Shown one piece after another: positions 12,258 through 24,108 of a stretch of 64,000 bases of DNA. Location: assembly GCA_011033025.1 (NCBI GenBank), contig WFMF01000035.1, forward strand, positions 1 to 64,000. Reading direction: 5' to 3'. The notes below the pieces were generated by a model. It was not told the DNA's origin and ran no database searches. It saw only the letters and a program-made list of their open reading frames with translations. The stretch comes from Beroe forskalii. Its lineage: Eukaryota > Ctenophora > Nuda > Beroida > Beroidae. Position numbers and translations under genes: made by a program. Numbering within the stretch: the first letter of the stretch is position 1; each line of letters opens with the position of its first letter.

Positions 12258-14920
12258 TAGTCAGGTCAAATCCTAATTTTTTTTTGGTGGTTGAAAAATC
12301 GTCTACACCAAGCGATTTTGGTTGTTTCTATGGTTTTATGAAAAATCAGTCCAGAAGGTCGAGAGACTCTGCTTTGGGCGTGGGAATCGCACGGCTATGT
12401 TTATATACGACTTGAATAAACATATGCCCTTAAAATGAGCACAAAACCGAGTTATGCGACTTATTTAAATTCTTATCTCAGTCCAGGGAAGGTCGTAGAG
12501 ACTTTCGTTTGGGCGCAAACAAATCGGAATGACCATGTTTATATACGACTTGTTGATAAACATATGCCCTAAAATGCTCACAAACCGAGTTATGGGCGAA
12601 GCGTTTTGATTTTGGGCCCTACAAGCCATCACCGCTGGGGCGATTTTTGTAACTTGGTCCAGGAAGGTCGTAGAGACTTCGTTTTGGGCGCAAACAAATC
12701 GGAATGACCATGTTTATACGACTTGTTGATAAACATATGCCCCAAAATGCCTCACAAACCGAGTTATGGGCGAAAAACTGATTTTGGGCCCTGTGCTACT
12801 TCCGCTGGGGCGATTTTTGTAACTTGGTCCAGGAAGGTCGTAGAGACTTCGTTTTGGGCGCAAACAAATCGGAATGACTATGTTTATATACGACTTGTCG
12901 ATAAACATATGCCCTAAAATGCTCACAAACCGAGTTATGGGCGAAAAACCGATTTTTTGGGCCTTTGCGAGCCATCACTAGGGCTATTTTTGTAACTTGG
13001 TTCAAGAAGGTCATAGAGACTTCGTTTTGGGTGCAAACGAATTGAAATGGCCATGTTTATACACAATACCTGTCAATAAACGTATGCCCTAAAATGCTCA
13101 CAAACCAAGTCATCGGCGAAAAACCGATTTTTTGAGCCCTCATTCAAGCTATCACCCATCGCCAGGGCGATTTTTATAATTTGGTTCAAGAAATTAAGAA
13201 AGTCGTAGATACTTCGTTTTGGTTGCAAATGAATTACAATGTGCGTGGTTATATACGACTTAAAAAATATCCTTTAAATGCTCACAAACTGAGTAATGGG
13301 GTGAAAAAAATTTGTTTGGCCTCACAAGCCATTGCTTGAGCAATTTTTTGTAACTGGTCAGGGGAAGATCGTAGAGTTCTTCGTCTTACTTCGTTTTGGG
13401 CTCAAAATGAAAAGTGGTCCTACCCAACAGCCCACGTCCAAAGGTCCTTCACAAGTAACAACAGTACTATAATTGTGGAGTCTGAAATATCTAATCCCAA
13501 ATTTGTGAAAAAGTCCACTTAACGTAACCTTCCTAAATCGGAAGATTCATTAAAAAAACTGACACACCATCAGCCACAAAGTAAAGCACATTGCTGCCAA
13601 ACCTACCATCGGTTTCAAAAATACCATTTCAATCTGTTTGTGCCCAAAACTAAGTCTATACGACCTTAGACCTTCCTGGAGCAAGTTACAAAAATTTCTC
13701 TAGCAACCACTTGCAGGTGCCCAAGAAATCGGTTTCTTGCCCATAACTTAATAACTCTGTGAGCATTTCAGGGCATAAGTTTATTGTTTATTGACAAGTC
13801 GTATATAAACTATAATCATGTCTAATGCGATTCTTTTGCGCCCAAAACAAAGTCTCTACGACCTACTTGAACCAAGTTTTAAAAAATCGCTTCAGCTTGT
13901 GAGGGCCCGAAAAATCGGTCGGTTTTACAACCAAAAAATCGGCTTGTGGGCATTTTATGGCATATGACTATTAACAAGTCGTATATTAACATGCCCATTG
14001 CAAATCGTTTGCACCCAAAACGGTACGAAGTCTCCAGGACCTGAAGTCTCCTGAATCAAGTTACAAAAATCGTCCTAGCAATGGCTTGCAAGGGCCCAAA
14101 AAATCGGTTTTTCGACCACAACTCAATTTGTGAGCATTTTAAGGCATACGTTTATTGACAAGTTGTGTATAAACATGACCATTCCGATTTCTTCGCGCCC
14201 AAAACGAAGTCTCTGCGACCTTCTTGGACCTAGTTACAAAAATCGTCCTAGGGATGGCTCGCAAAGGCCCAAAAATCGGTTTTTCGCCCATAACTCGGTT
14301 TGTGAGCATTTTAGAGCATACCGTTGTATAAAAACATGGTCATTGCGATTTGTTTGCTTCAAGAAGAAGTCTCTACGACCTTCCTGGACCAAGTTACAAA
14401 AAATCGCCCCAGCGATGGCTCGCCAAAAATCAGTTTTTCGCCCATAACTCGGTTTGTGAGCATTTAGAACATGTTTATCAACAATTCGTATATAAACATG
14501 GTCATTCCGATTTGTTTGCGCCCAAAACGAAGTCTCTACGACCTTCCTGGACCAAGTTACAAAAATCGCCCCAGCGATGGCCTCGCAGGGGCCCAAAATC
14601 AGTTTTTCGCCCATAACCCGTTTGTGAGCATTTTAGGGCATATGTCGGTATAACAAGTTGTATATAAACATGGCTATTGCGATTCTTTTGCGCCCAAAAC
14701 GAAGTCTCTACGACCTTCCTGGACTGAGATACGAATTTTCATAAGTCGCCGCTGCCGCTCAACTTAAAATCGATTTTTCGGCACACTTTCCCACGCTGGA
14801 AAGTTCTGGAAAGTTTCTAGATTGATTTTTCATGCAAAAAACCATAGAAAACAACCAAAATCGCTTGGTGTAGAATTTGTCCACATTTTCGTCCAATTTG
14901 AGGCAGATTTGACCTGACTA
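12258..14920. mobile_element. Large palindromic foldback element built of ~172-bp satellite units
   Basis: The left end TAGTCAGGTCAAATC (12258) and the right end GATTTGACCTGACTA (14920) are exact inverses, and the next ~100 bp, including a CACCAAGCGATTTTGG block, are also inverted copies. Inside, the left half holds about seven direct units of ~172 bp; starts of GTCCAGGAAGGTCGTAGAG or a variant lie near 12481, 12657, 12827, 13000, 13184 and 13357. The right half holds the same units inverted (GGTCGTAGAG reads as CTCTACGACC). Units degrade towards the centre near 13500. Long inverted termini made of internal repeats are the hallmark of Foldback/Galileo-type elements. No transposase frame is present, and a trinucleotide CTG flanks both ends. 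Confidence 0.85.
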
Positions 14921-15018
14921 CTGGGTTTTAATGATAATTCAATTCAATTGGCTTACCGAATTCTTATCAAGGTTTGTATGTTTTGACTAAGATCAACACT
15001 CTTAGATGATATAACAGA

Positions 15019-18000
15019 ATGTTCAGTCTTTCCAAAAGATTTCCCTCACAACTCTTCTCGAGGTACGTGTCATTGAATATCAGTTATTTAATTTATTTTA
15101 CCCTTTTAGCTACTTATCTGTATATTAATATTAAGTTAATTAATTTAAATTATCCAATGTATCCAGGTTACATTCAAGTATCCTTTTTAACTTTAAATTA
15201 TTATATAGTGACACAATGTTTGTATATTTAGAAGTAATTAATTAATTAATTGACCTTTTTACAGCACAATTACTTTTTTCAGTTGTTTATGATCTCGGCT
15301 TTTTGCCACTAATATGTATCTTATTAGCATATTTTTACTGCTTAAAAAGTTATAAGAATTGACATTGATGTCATTCACTTCTTTCAGCATTTATTTACAT
15401 TTATAATAATCAACATCAATTCTATATCACAATCAAATCAGCTACTTTGGTCTGTAATGAACCAATTAACTAACCAAACTTGCAGGAGTCTGCACAAATG
15501 GGCTCCATCTCAGCTGGAGAAAGCAATGGGACCCCACACAGAGGACGGGTATCGTAGGGAAAACCCACTAGGACTCAACCAAACCACGAACATCCCTGAA
15601 AAAGAAGCTGTGAGTACCCCTCCTTCGTTTAATTGGGGGTTTATAATTATTGCTAGAAGAATGATTATTGATTATTGCTAGTAATGGACGGCCCATTTGA
15701 CAGATTTTTAATTTGGCTTGGTGCCTGCCCTCAACACAACCCAGCATCTTCCTTATATCTTTATACCCATATAATGAACCAAGTTGAAGCCTGAAGGATT
15801 ATGTTTTGATAACTTCCTTGTGAAATGTTATGATTGCATGGAGTTTCAGACGCTCCTGAATCAGGAGCTACTAAATCTGATACAGTTGTTCATAGTTGTC
15901 TACTCGTCTGGATCATACTGAAACCCAGCAATCAAGTGTATATAAAATACATAGACACGGTGCGCGAAGGGATCTATTTCAGATAGAACCCGCGTAGCGG
16001 GTTCTATCTGATAGAATGATACGAGTGCGCGCAGCGCACGAGTTTTATTCTTTGTGTAATCCTGAGACGAATGAGGGGATTATACTAAATAGACTCCTGA
16101 GAGCACCGTGTCTATGTAATATAGATGAGTCCGGGTTATTGCATGAGAGTCTGCTAAACACAACTAATGGAATTAACTGGCAACAATATTTGGCAGAACA
16201 AGCATTTCAGTTTTCAAGAGATTCGCGTTTGATTGGTTGATTTGAAACTTTACAGAATTGAATTTAGGATGTCAGGAGAAGGATGGTTCATGAACAGAAA
16301 TAATTGTATGAATTAAGCAGGAGCATGTTTCAAAGAGCACTATTGTACGATTACAAATGCAACAACAAAACAATATCAATCAAAGAATCAATACAATATC
16401 ATAAATACAATATCAACGAATAAGGGCATAACGATAATCTGCAGGAGCATGCAAAAGAGGTGAATGGACTTTTTCTCGCCGTGTAAACAAGTAAAACAGA
16501 GCCAGAACGGCGAAACGAAACAGTAATTAAATGCAGAAACTGTGAATTAGAGAATGAGAAACCGTTTGCTGAAGGATATTACTCAGTTACTCCGAAACCA
16601 GTGGCACGTGCGCGCGCGCAACACGTGACCTTGATTTGGTACAGTAACAGTGGCACGTGTGCGAGTCACGTGGGACGGTAATTACATGTTTAGAGAGATT
16701 CTCGTGGGAACGAAACATTTGGTATACATGTTGCGAGCAAGAGTGCGTGTTGTTTGAAAGGAGTACAATACACTGAAACTATGTGATAGACACAGTGAAT
16801 GTATTTGATAGAGGGATTCTGCCAGCGTGTCTATCGCTCTATTTTTTATCCCCTCCCGCTGGCTAAATCCTCACGCAATAACCCGGACGAATCTATAAAA
16901 CCTTGTTGATTCCGAGTATTCATTTACACATTGCATTCCCTTGAAGAACTAAGTTGGAGTTCAAATTCTCCACAATTAGCGAAAAGATGTTCACAACCTT
17001 TTTTATCTAAATTTATAAAAAACGTAGGTATTCCACATGACCACTTCTGAAATTCTGCAGGAGTTTGCAATTCCGGCCTACAAGTCACCTGATGAGAAGC
17101 TGATTACAATAAACTTCGGACCCCAGCACCCTGCTGCTCACGGAGTGTTGAGACTCTTGCTCCATACTCGGGGAGAGGTGAGAGTGCAATGATCGATGTG
17201 AAATCAGTATTATAGATCGTTAGGGATCGTTCACATATTGCGTAATCAATTTTTGGCCCATTTTAACCCCCCCCCCCCTCGTAATCAAGTTTAAAGTAGT
17301 GTTATTTGTTACAATAACATGTAATGTAATCATTCGGAACCCCTCCCCCTCTTGCTCTTGCTCCATACTCGGGGGAGGTGAGAGTGCAATGATCGATGGG
17401 AGTTTTTGTGACATCAGTACATCGTTATCTTTAGTAGAAACTGATGCCGATTCTCGATCGAGAATCGGCATCAGTTTCTTCTAAAGATAACGATTTCATT
17501 AACACATGTAATCTCTGTCAGCAAGTGCACGCTGCGGACCCCCACGTTGGGTTACTACACCGAGGCACAGAGAAACTCATTGAGTATAAGACTTACACTC
17601 AGGTAAACATGGCTGCTATCATTGTTATCACCACAGTTAGTCTCTTTCCTCTCCACTCTGATCCTTGGAGTAGAAAATCGATATTCAGTATTTATTCTAT
17701 GTTTGACATATACCCATACACTCCTATAGATAGATTATAAGGTACTCTGGATTTTAGGCTCTAGATTTTGTTCATTTTGTAACTAACCTAAATGTGCATT
17801 TGTAACCTAACCTAAATGTCTCTTTTTAAAAAAAAAGAGTCGATTAGAGGAGGGAAGAATTTCAAGTATATTTTGGTCACCATTTCAGGCTCTCCCTACT
17901 TTGACCGACTCGACTACGTGTCGATGATGTACAACGAATGGGCGTTCTGTCTGGCGATAGAACGATTACTTGGAGTACAAGTACCTATCAGAGCCCAATA

Positions 18001-20857
18001 TATTAGAGGTGAATAATTGCACTGATTTGAATCTTATTGTACTCTGTGCCTTGTAATTCAATGACGAACGGATGGGTGTTTGCAATTAAATTGTGATTGG
18101 AGCGACCACTTTTTAGTTATTTGTTTGCCCCCGAATATTTGTTGCCCTCAGTAATTTGTAACAGTTCTAACCTTCCATATTAGAGTGTTGATGGGTGAGA
18201 TGACGCGCATCCTAAACCACATTATGGCCGTCACAACACACATACTGGACGTTGGAGCGACCACGCCCTTTCTCTGGTTGTTTGAAGAGAGGGAGAAAAT
18301 GATGGAGTTTTACGAGAGGGTCAGCGGGGCTCGTCTACACGCGGCCTATTACAGGCCTGGAGGGGTCTCTCAGGTAATGTTATTATGGGACATACAAGGG
18401 AATACTTTGATCCTTCGATTCCTGTCATTGGATGTGCATTAGATCTATGTTGGATGTTCTATGTACTTATGTAATGACACCATCTCTGAGCTCCTAATTT
18501 GACACCGGAAAGTGTTAGCTGGGACTACTTGGTCTGCTTTGACCTAGAAATTTCGAAGTTTGGCTTTCAATATATATCCTAATAATTGATAATGCTTACA
18601 TCCATGATAAAGTTTCCCACAACATACAGTTTCTCAATTTCAACAGGATATGGAGAGCCCGAACAGTCGGTATCTGCACAGTATCGCTGGATAACGCGCT
18701 CTCTTGGGGCATGAGGTGAGATGCTCAAGAATCGTTGTGGGGCAGTCACAGTCTAGCAATAGCTGGGAGGGGCAAGCGCCGCACGACATTTTTGTGAAAA
18801 TTGACAGCACTGTATCCGCGCGCAAATTTCGATCGGATTGCGCGCGCATGCGCGAGCGTGCAACGAGATATGCAAATTCGGCATAATTCATTGTTGAATC
18901 AAAATCCCAAATCTTTTTTATACTGATAGCCATCAAGAATGGGTGCTGCATATAATTCCACATTCCTGTGGTCTGGCAGCCACTGGAATTTCATGACAGG
19001 AATTTAAGCATGTGAGCTCGTTGACATGCTAAACATCTCAGTCCCTGTTTATGGCAATGAGCAAAATTCATGTTAAAAAGCGCATAACAATCTCGATCAA
19101 ACTTTCAGGATATTACGGGCAACATGTGATGCTGGAGAGGCTAACATTTTTGAATTTCAGGAGCGGAGATCTGATCGAAGAACATAGCTCTTTTTTCTGT
19201 ACATAACTTCAAACTCTTTTCTTCAAAACTGTATGACACTTACTAAATTTTCGAAAATTCAAAAACTGTCCAAACATACAATATTATCATGGTTTACTTT
19301 TCTCAATCAACACAGGATACCCAACACTCAGAAGCGAATTATAAAATGTGTGTAGTAACACGACTCGATACAAATATAAGTACCCTTTAAACCGCTGTAA
19401 ACCTGTCGTGAGACTACTATAACCACCCCTCCCCCCCCCCCTATAACCACCCCCTCAGTGGTGTCATGGTGCGTGGGTCCGGGGGCCGATGGGACCTCAG
19501 GAAGTCCCAACCCTACGACGCCTACCCCCTGGTGGACTTCGATGTGCCAGTGGGTCGCCATGGCGATGTGTATGATAGGTACATGTGCAGAATGGAAGAA
19601 ATGAGACAATCCCTGAGGATCATGCATCAGGTAATAGCTGATACGGTCATAACACGAACACTTAGAGATATCTCTCTGTTCCATACGACTCACATCTTTT
19701 TGTATTAACTTCGGAGAACAAGAATCACATGCTCCAATACCACCCCAACACAAAACCTGTCATATTTCAGTGTATGAACGACATGCCTGAAGGCGAGGTT
19801 AGGCTCGATGACGCTAAGATCTCGCCCCCTAGTCGCCACGAAATGAAGAACTCCATGGAGGCACTCATTCACCACTTCAAACTCTTCACTCAAGGGTTCC
19901 AAGTGCCGCCTGGCAGCACTTACACTTCTGTTGAGGCACCAAAGGTACTGGAAACTACACATGCCGCCAAAATTACCCGGTTTCTTGTATCCTACTCATA
20001 TTATCTTATTTGTTTGCTTGAAAACCCTGAGGGATCAGAACATTGTTTCTTTGAAACCTTATATTCTACCTCCTGAAAGCTATCACTTATTTCTATCGGG
20101 AATCGTAAAAAGGTAGAGATAATTTTAGTATTTATGAACGACCAGAGTTGGCCATGTGGCCAAAATTCTATTACATTGTATTAAATTGTATTATTATTAT
20201 TTTTGGGATAATCTTATTGCTTAAGTGGGATGACCATACTCTGCTTTTCTGTATCCTCACTTAAAACATCGTCTCAGGGTGAGTTTGGGGTGTATCTTGT
20301 CTCGGACGGCACCAGTAAGCCGTACCGCTGCAAGATCAGAGCCCCTGGCTTCTACCACCTCGCCTCCATGAAGGATCTAGCTCGAGGTTTCTACATAGCG
20401 GACATCGTCGCGATTATTGGTGAGTACGGTGTTGTGTCTGTGTCTGATTAAGGGTTATCATCAGCTAATTAAAGTGCCTGGTGATAATTTAAATATGGCT
20501 GGGATGGGCTTCCATACTTTTGCATTGAGTTTCCCAAAGCTGTGGAAAATCAGAAATTGCTTGGAGCTCGAAAATTCTATCGGCTGAACCATGATCCGCA
20601 AACTGCTATTTGATGTAAAATTATGCTATGATTGCGACGAACAAGGAAGAAAACCTGATTGTTGGCTTGTTGAAGTTAAAATATGGTGTTTCACATCATT
20701 TCAGTTCTCAATGTGATTGTATCAAGTAGTGAACTTGTGAAATTCACCGCACCACTTTGTACAATCAAATTTGAGAACTTCACGAATCACGAGCACACAG
20801 TAATGTGTCTGTCTCTCAGGCACCATGGACCTTGTATTTGGGGAGGTTGACCGGTGA
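15019..20857 (+). CDS. NDUFS2: NADH:ubiquinone oxidoreductase 49-kDa subunit (complex I)
   Basis: Mitochondrial complex I core subunit of the matrix arm that helps form the ubiquinone site. Visible exons: 15019-15062, 15486-15609, 17061-17177, 17522-17602, 17889-18008, 18186-18373, 18647-18715, 19459-19630, 19771-19944, 20278-20419, 20820-20857. The first exon encodes a basic, Ser/Phe-rich mitochondrial presequence. Family landmarks follow in order: [92 protein letters not shown]-type [23 protein letters not shown] and the C-terminal FGEVDR. Two defects are present. Exon 5 lacks one base near 17892-17896, breaking the ALPYFDR frame. The exon for the conserved ~31 residues after GGVSQ (DLPLG... 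in animals) is missing between 18373 and 18647. With both restored the protein would be about 454 residues, normal for the family. Confidence 0.96.
15950..16116. mobile_element. TA-flanked MITE in NDUFS2 intron 2
   Basis: A 167-bp element with inverted ends CATAGACACGGTGC and GCACCGTGTCTATG, flanked by TA on both sides (15948-15949 and 16117-16118), as for Tc1/mariner-type insertions. It contains a strong internal hairpin (CAGATAGAACCCGC / GCGGGTTCTATCTG) at about 15980-16011. Confidence 0.75.
16121..16896. mobile_element. Probable non-autonomous element with 27-bp inverted ends
   Basis: The ends at 16121-16147 (ATAGATGAGTCCGGGTTATT...) and 16870-16896 are inverted copies with two or three mismatches. 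The interior includes a CACGTGCGCGCGCG-rich stretch near 16604. It abuts the TA-flanked MITE, so nesting or co-mobilisation is possible. No transposase and no convincing target-site duplication were seen. Confidence 0.5.
17223..17352. mobile_element. Truncated PIF/Harbinger-like MITE in NDUFS2 intron 3
   Basis: Preceded by TTA and starting GGGATCGTTCACATATTGCG, like the element at 10938-11102, with the same interior (GTTACAATAACATGTAATG). The right terminus is missing. In its place the sequence resumes with a second copy of the end of NDUFS2 exon 3 (17353-17397). Confidence 0.75.
17353..17397 (+). repeat. Duplicated end of NDUFS2 exon 3 with its splice donor
   Basis: Near copy of about 17154-17202, covering CTTGCTCCATACTCGGGG, a donor-like GAG/GTGAGA and GCAATGATCGATG. 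It lies inside intron 3, separated from the original by the truncated MITE. The splice-donor motif is kept, so it is a possible decoy donor. Confidence 0.75.
17421..17494. repeat. Palindrome with 37-bp arms in NDUFS2 intron 3
   Basis: Arms 17421-17457 and 17458-17494 match except for one position, with no spacer; the centre is CGATCG. Transcribed RNA would form a long hairpin only 27 nt upstream of exon 4. Confidence 0.9.
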
Positions 20858-22223
20858 GGAGACAGCCACCAATGGCAGCGAAGGGGTGAAGTGTTTCCAC
20901 CAATCGTAGAGCGTCATAGTCGTGATATCACGACAGTCGGACATTTCCCTGGACAATAGCATTTTCCATACAGTGTGAGAGAAGTTGGGTCCTGTCTGTC
21001 TAGACAGAGGCCCCTCCGAGAGACTTGTTTGGGTGTCGCAAGAATGAGAATCATTTTGACATTTTCTGTCGCAGATTTTCTTGTACGTGTACCCTGTACG
21101 TGATGATTCTGTTGAATCAGTGTAAAATCAGCGCGCGTCTGCGTTGTTGCGACACCCGTCTTATAGCTTTTTAGTATACTGGCCCCCTGAAATGCGCATT
21201 CCTCTGTGACCCATTAACTTATTACTGAACATTGATGCGCTGTTTGAGCACGCTTTAACACGAGCGCTTTTTTGCTTTTAGAGCACCGTTAGAATATTTC
21301 CTGATTCTATTTCAAGCTGGAATAAAGGCTGGAATTAAATCGTGCATTTGTACAAATCATTGGTAAACTTTTTGTTGAGAATCCTCTTTCAATTTGTTCT
21401 TTTTACAAAGTATCACAGTATAACACGATTTCTTTCTTCAAAAAAGCTGAAAAGAGCACTGCATGATAGCATAGATTTTAAGCAAACCCTCATCTTACCT
21501 CTCACTGACCATAGCTTCATCCTCAAAAATAAAACACCATTTTGGGAGACGGGGGTTGCCAAAGATTGAAGGATTCTTGAGGGAGTTAAACAGAAGTCAG
21601 AAGGGGAAGTGAAAAATTTTAAGACCCAATTGGGCTGTGGGATATGGGAGGAAATTTTCATTAGTCAAATAAGACTCAAAAACAACGCACTTCTACAATA
21701 TAAATTTTGAAATTGATAACAGGAGAGTGCAGTGATACCACTTTTCTAATTTCTAATCACCCAACCTCTGTTTCTCAAGACTACAGGTAAAGCCGCTACA
21801 GGTAAAGCTGTCCTACTGTTGTCTGCAACAGAAATAAAGAAATAAGATTGATCACTGATCGCGTCGTCTTCGTGATCTTACTGAGAACATTTCCCCCTTC
21901 AATTCCAAGCACCTTCTCGAAAACTGTCCCAACGACCAACCCCCTCCCCCTAAGAACTCGGAAAAGCCCGGATATGATGCACTTCTGAAAACAGTCTGTA
22001 CGAGTTTTTTACAAGGTCACACCCACAAAGACAGTAGCCAACCATGATTCCATATATCTATTTGGATTTTTTCACAAAATCACTCCGAAGTGACATTAGC
22101 AAAGAGTGCATTGCGGAAGTTTTCACTAAAAGGGTCACGTGAGTCAGGCTAATGGGTCGTGAAAGCAATGAAAGTGCATATGACCGGGGTGGGGAGCTGC
22201 CTCTCTGTTGGAGCGGATGGAAC
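20858..22223. other. 3' flank of NDUFS2 and intergenic DNA
   Basis: No gene visible. AATAAA-type motifs occur near 21324 and 21832 and could serve polyadenylation of NDUFS2, but both are far from the stop. The final 150 bp belong to the promoter region of the next gene. Confidence 0.5.
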
Positions 22224-22230
22224 TATAAAA
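22224..22230 (+). promoter_or_regulatory. TATA box of secreted-protein gene
   Basis: TATAAAA at 22224-22230, about 135 bp before the ATG at 22365, in a stretch consistent with a short 5' leader. A canonical TATA box suggests strong or cell-type-restricted expression. Confidence 0.55.
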
Positions 22231-22364
22231 CCAGCCTCCTGAGGACCTCAAATCAGATATATTTCAGTCTCCACTCTCATTGCTGTAGTGGTGTAGTCTC
22301 CTTTGACTCTGAGTATATCTCACTCCCCTGATTGTACAATATATCTCAAACAATCCCCAATAAC

Positions 22365-23350
22365 ATGTCTTCATCTCCTATCTTTCTCTTCGGATTTGTC
22401 CTGGTTTTCCTGCCCCTGGTGTCGGGTGGTGCGGTGTGTGGTCGTGACCTGAATCCCCACCTCAAGGCTCTGCTGATCCAGGAAGAGGCTGTGACTAAGA
22501 GCTTCATGCTCCTACTCCAGAACTCCAAGCTTACCAGGTAACTTTTAATACTTCATTGCAATCTTATTCCTCTTTATTACGTTGCTTCGGCTTCGGCCAA
22601 CTTCGGCCATCTTAACATTTGGTCAAAATTTGGCCGAAGTTCGGCCGAAGCTTATATTATTGAACAAAATTGTGATTTTTTATTAGAATTCTTCCTCCAA
22701 TATATGACGTTACTCTTACAGTCTACAAAGCCACACCACAACTGTGGACGTGAGCACCTTCCTCAAGAACTCGAACCAGGACACCGCTGTTAACAACCTC
22801 ATCCAATCCATTTCCAACGTCTTACACCTCGTCACATCAGGTAAACTACAGTGTGTTGCATGAATTTACCATACTTATCAGGGCTAACCAACTGTGGGTT
22901 AACTGCTCAATGTAAACTAACTCAAGGCTAAATAACTCAGTGTTAACTAACTCAGTGTTAACTAACTCAGTGTTAACTAACTCAGGGTTAACTGACTCAG
23001 GGTTGACTAACTCATGGGTAACTAACTCAGGGTTAACTTACTCAGGATTAAATCAGTGTAAGCTAACTAAGGATTAACTCATGTTTACTGACGCCCTGTC
23101 CCCAGGAGACTCTCCACTCAAGGCACTGAGCTACGGTAACATCGGGGTGTTTACCCAAGTGGTATACGCCTTTAGAGCACCTCTTAAAGTCATTACTCCC
23201 TGCTACAACCCTTCCTCTACCAACCCCACTGCCAACGCCTTCGGGGACCCAGACCTGGCACTCAGACTGGTGAGGGATAATCTGCTGGAGGCCCGGGTTA
23301 TTCTCACAGGACTTCTTAGTGATGAGTTCATGACCAGTATCTGTACTTAG
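22365..23350 (+). CDS. Small secreted protein, unknown family
   Basis: Three exons (22365-22537, 22722-22840, 23106-23350) join in frame to give 178 residues ending at TAG 23348-23350. Residues 1-22 form a clear signal peptide (a run of Phe, Leu and Val, ending VSGGAVCG). The mature chain looks helical, with many Leu, Thr and Asn, and has only three Cys (near the N-terminus, TPCYNP and SICT), so it is unlikely to be a multi-disulfide toxin or EGF-type protein. GT-AG borders are canonical, in phases 2 and 1. Intron 2 is filled by a 15-bp minisatellite. No family was recognised; a secreted or lumenal role is inferred only from the signal peptide and TATA box. Confidence 0.75.
22886..23076 (+). 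repeat. 15-bp minisatellite in intron
   Basis: Repeats of TGTTAACTAACTCAG and variants, about twelve copies, within intron 2 of the secreted-protein gene. Confidence 0.9.
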
Positions 23351-24108
23351 GCTCACAGAACAGTTAGGTTTGAATTCATAGATTGAGTTATAATTAAAAT
23401 TAATAGTAATACACAAGGGCAATAAACTAAGTAATATTTTTAAACATCCACCAATAGTGATAATGGTAATTTTGAATTTTGAATTAATCTAATCCATGAT
23501 ATCCATGATTTTATAGTTAGGAATTTGAGGAACATAGCTACCCAGATGAGTGAATGCACTTGGCCATTGATAGTTTTAAATTATGATAATCCTGACTTTC
23601 CTATTTTTAAGTATCACCAGTCGCACATCTTTGAAGAATTGATGGGAATTAAGTGGTTTTTGCTGGCGTATATCTAAGCAGGCAAGGCAATTAATGTTTG
23701 TTACATAAATGAAATATTATTAAAGCATTAATTTTGGTTGAGGTGAGCTGTCCCACTAATGACTTTTTGAGGTTGCAGCAAGATTAACTTGGTGTTTTAT
23801 TTAGTTGCCTCAAATGGGGGATGGGGGGATTTTGGCGGCCCAATTATTTTGAAAAGTCGAATAAAGACCGTTTTAATAAGTGTATAAGTGTATAAGTCAA
23901 AAAATCGCGATTTTTTGTCGACATGAGTCGATGACTATGTGATAAAAAAATAAATATTCATTGATTTACAAACATCAAACGGATAGAGCTTGCTCTGAGT
24001 CATTTATCACAAATGCTAACAGTCTTGAGACTTCGTAGTGCATATTTTGAATATATAACAACTGGACAAAGTCTTGAAATTTCGTGTACTTTATTTGACA
24101 ACACTGGG
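23351..24108. other. Convergent intergenic spacer
   Basis: AT-rich DNA between the 3' ends of the plus-strand secreted-protein gene and the minus-strand heptad-repeat gene. No gene or repeat was recognised. Confidence 0.5.

Larger units (their letters stand above)
15610..17060. other. NDUFS2 intron 2, enlarged by inserted elements
   Basis: This intron holds a TA-flanked MITE (15950-16116) and, directly after it, a 776-bp inverted-ended segment (16121-16896). The 74-codon open frame at 16016-16240 crosses both and is not considered a gene. Confidence 0.6.

Noticed and set aside
14130-14653. Overlapping open frames in the satellite palindrome
   Set aside because: Products are translations of the 172-bp satellite unit in several frames and on both strands; no coding signal.
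16119-16898. Hammerhead-ribozyme-like ATGA-stem-GAA arrangement formed by the inverted ends
   Set aside because: The essential CUGAUGA core is not present (the sequence reads TAGATGA) and no cleavage-site helix could be assembled; simple inverted transposon ends explain it.
15019-20857. Calling NDUFS2 a pseudogene
   Set aside because: All eleven visible exons keep canonical splice sites and near-perfect conservation; one defect is a homopolymer-type single-base loss and the other a clean missing exon, so a consensus or allelic problem is at least as likely.
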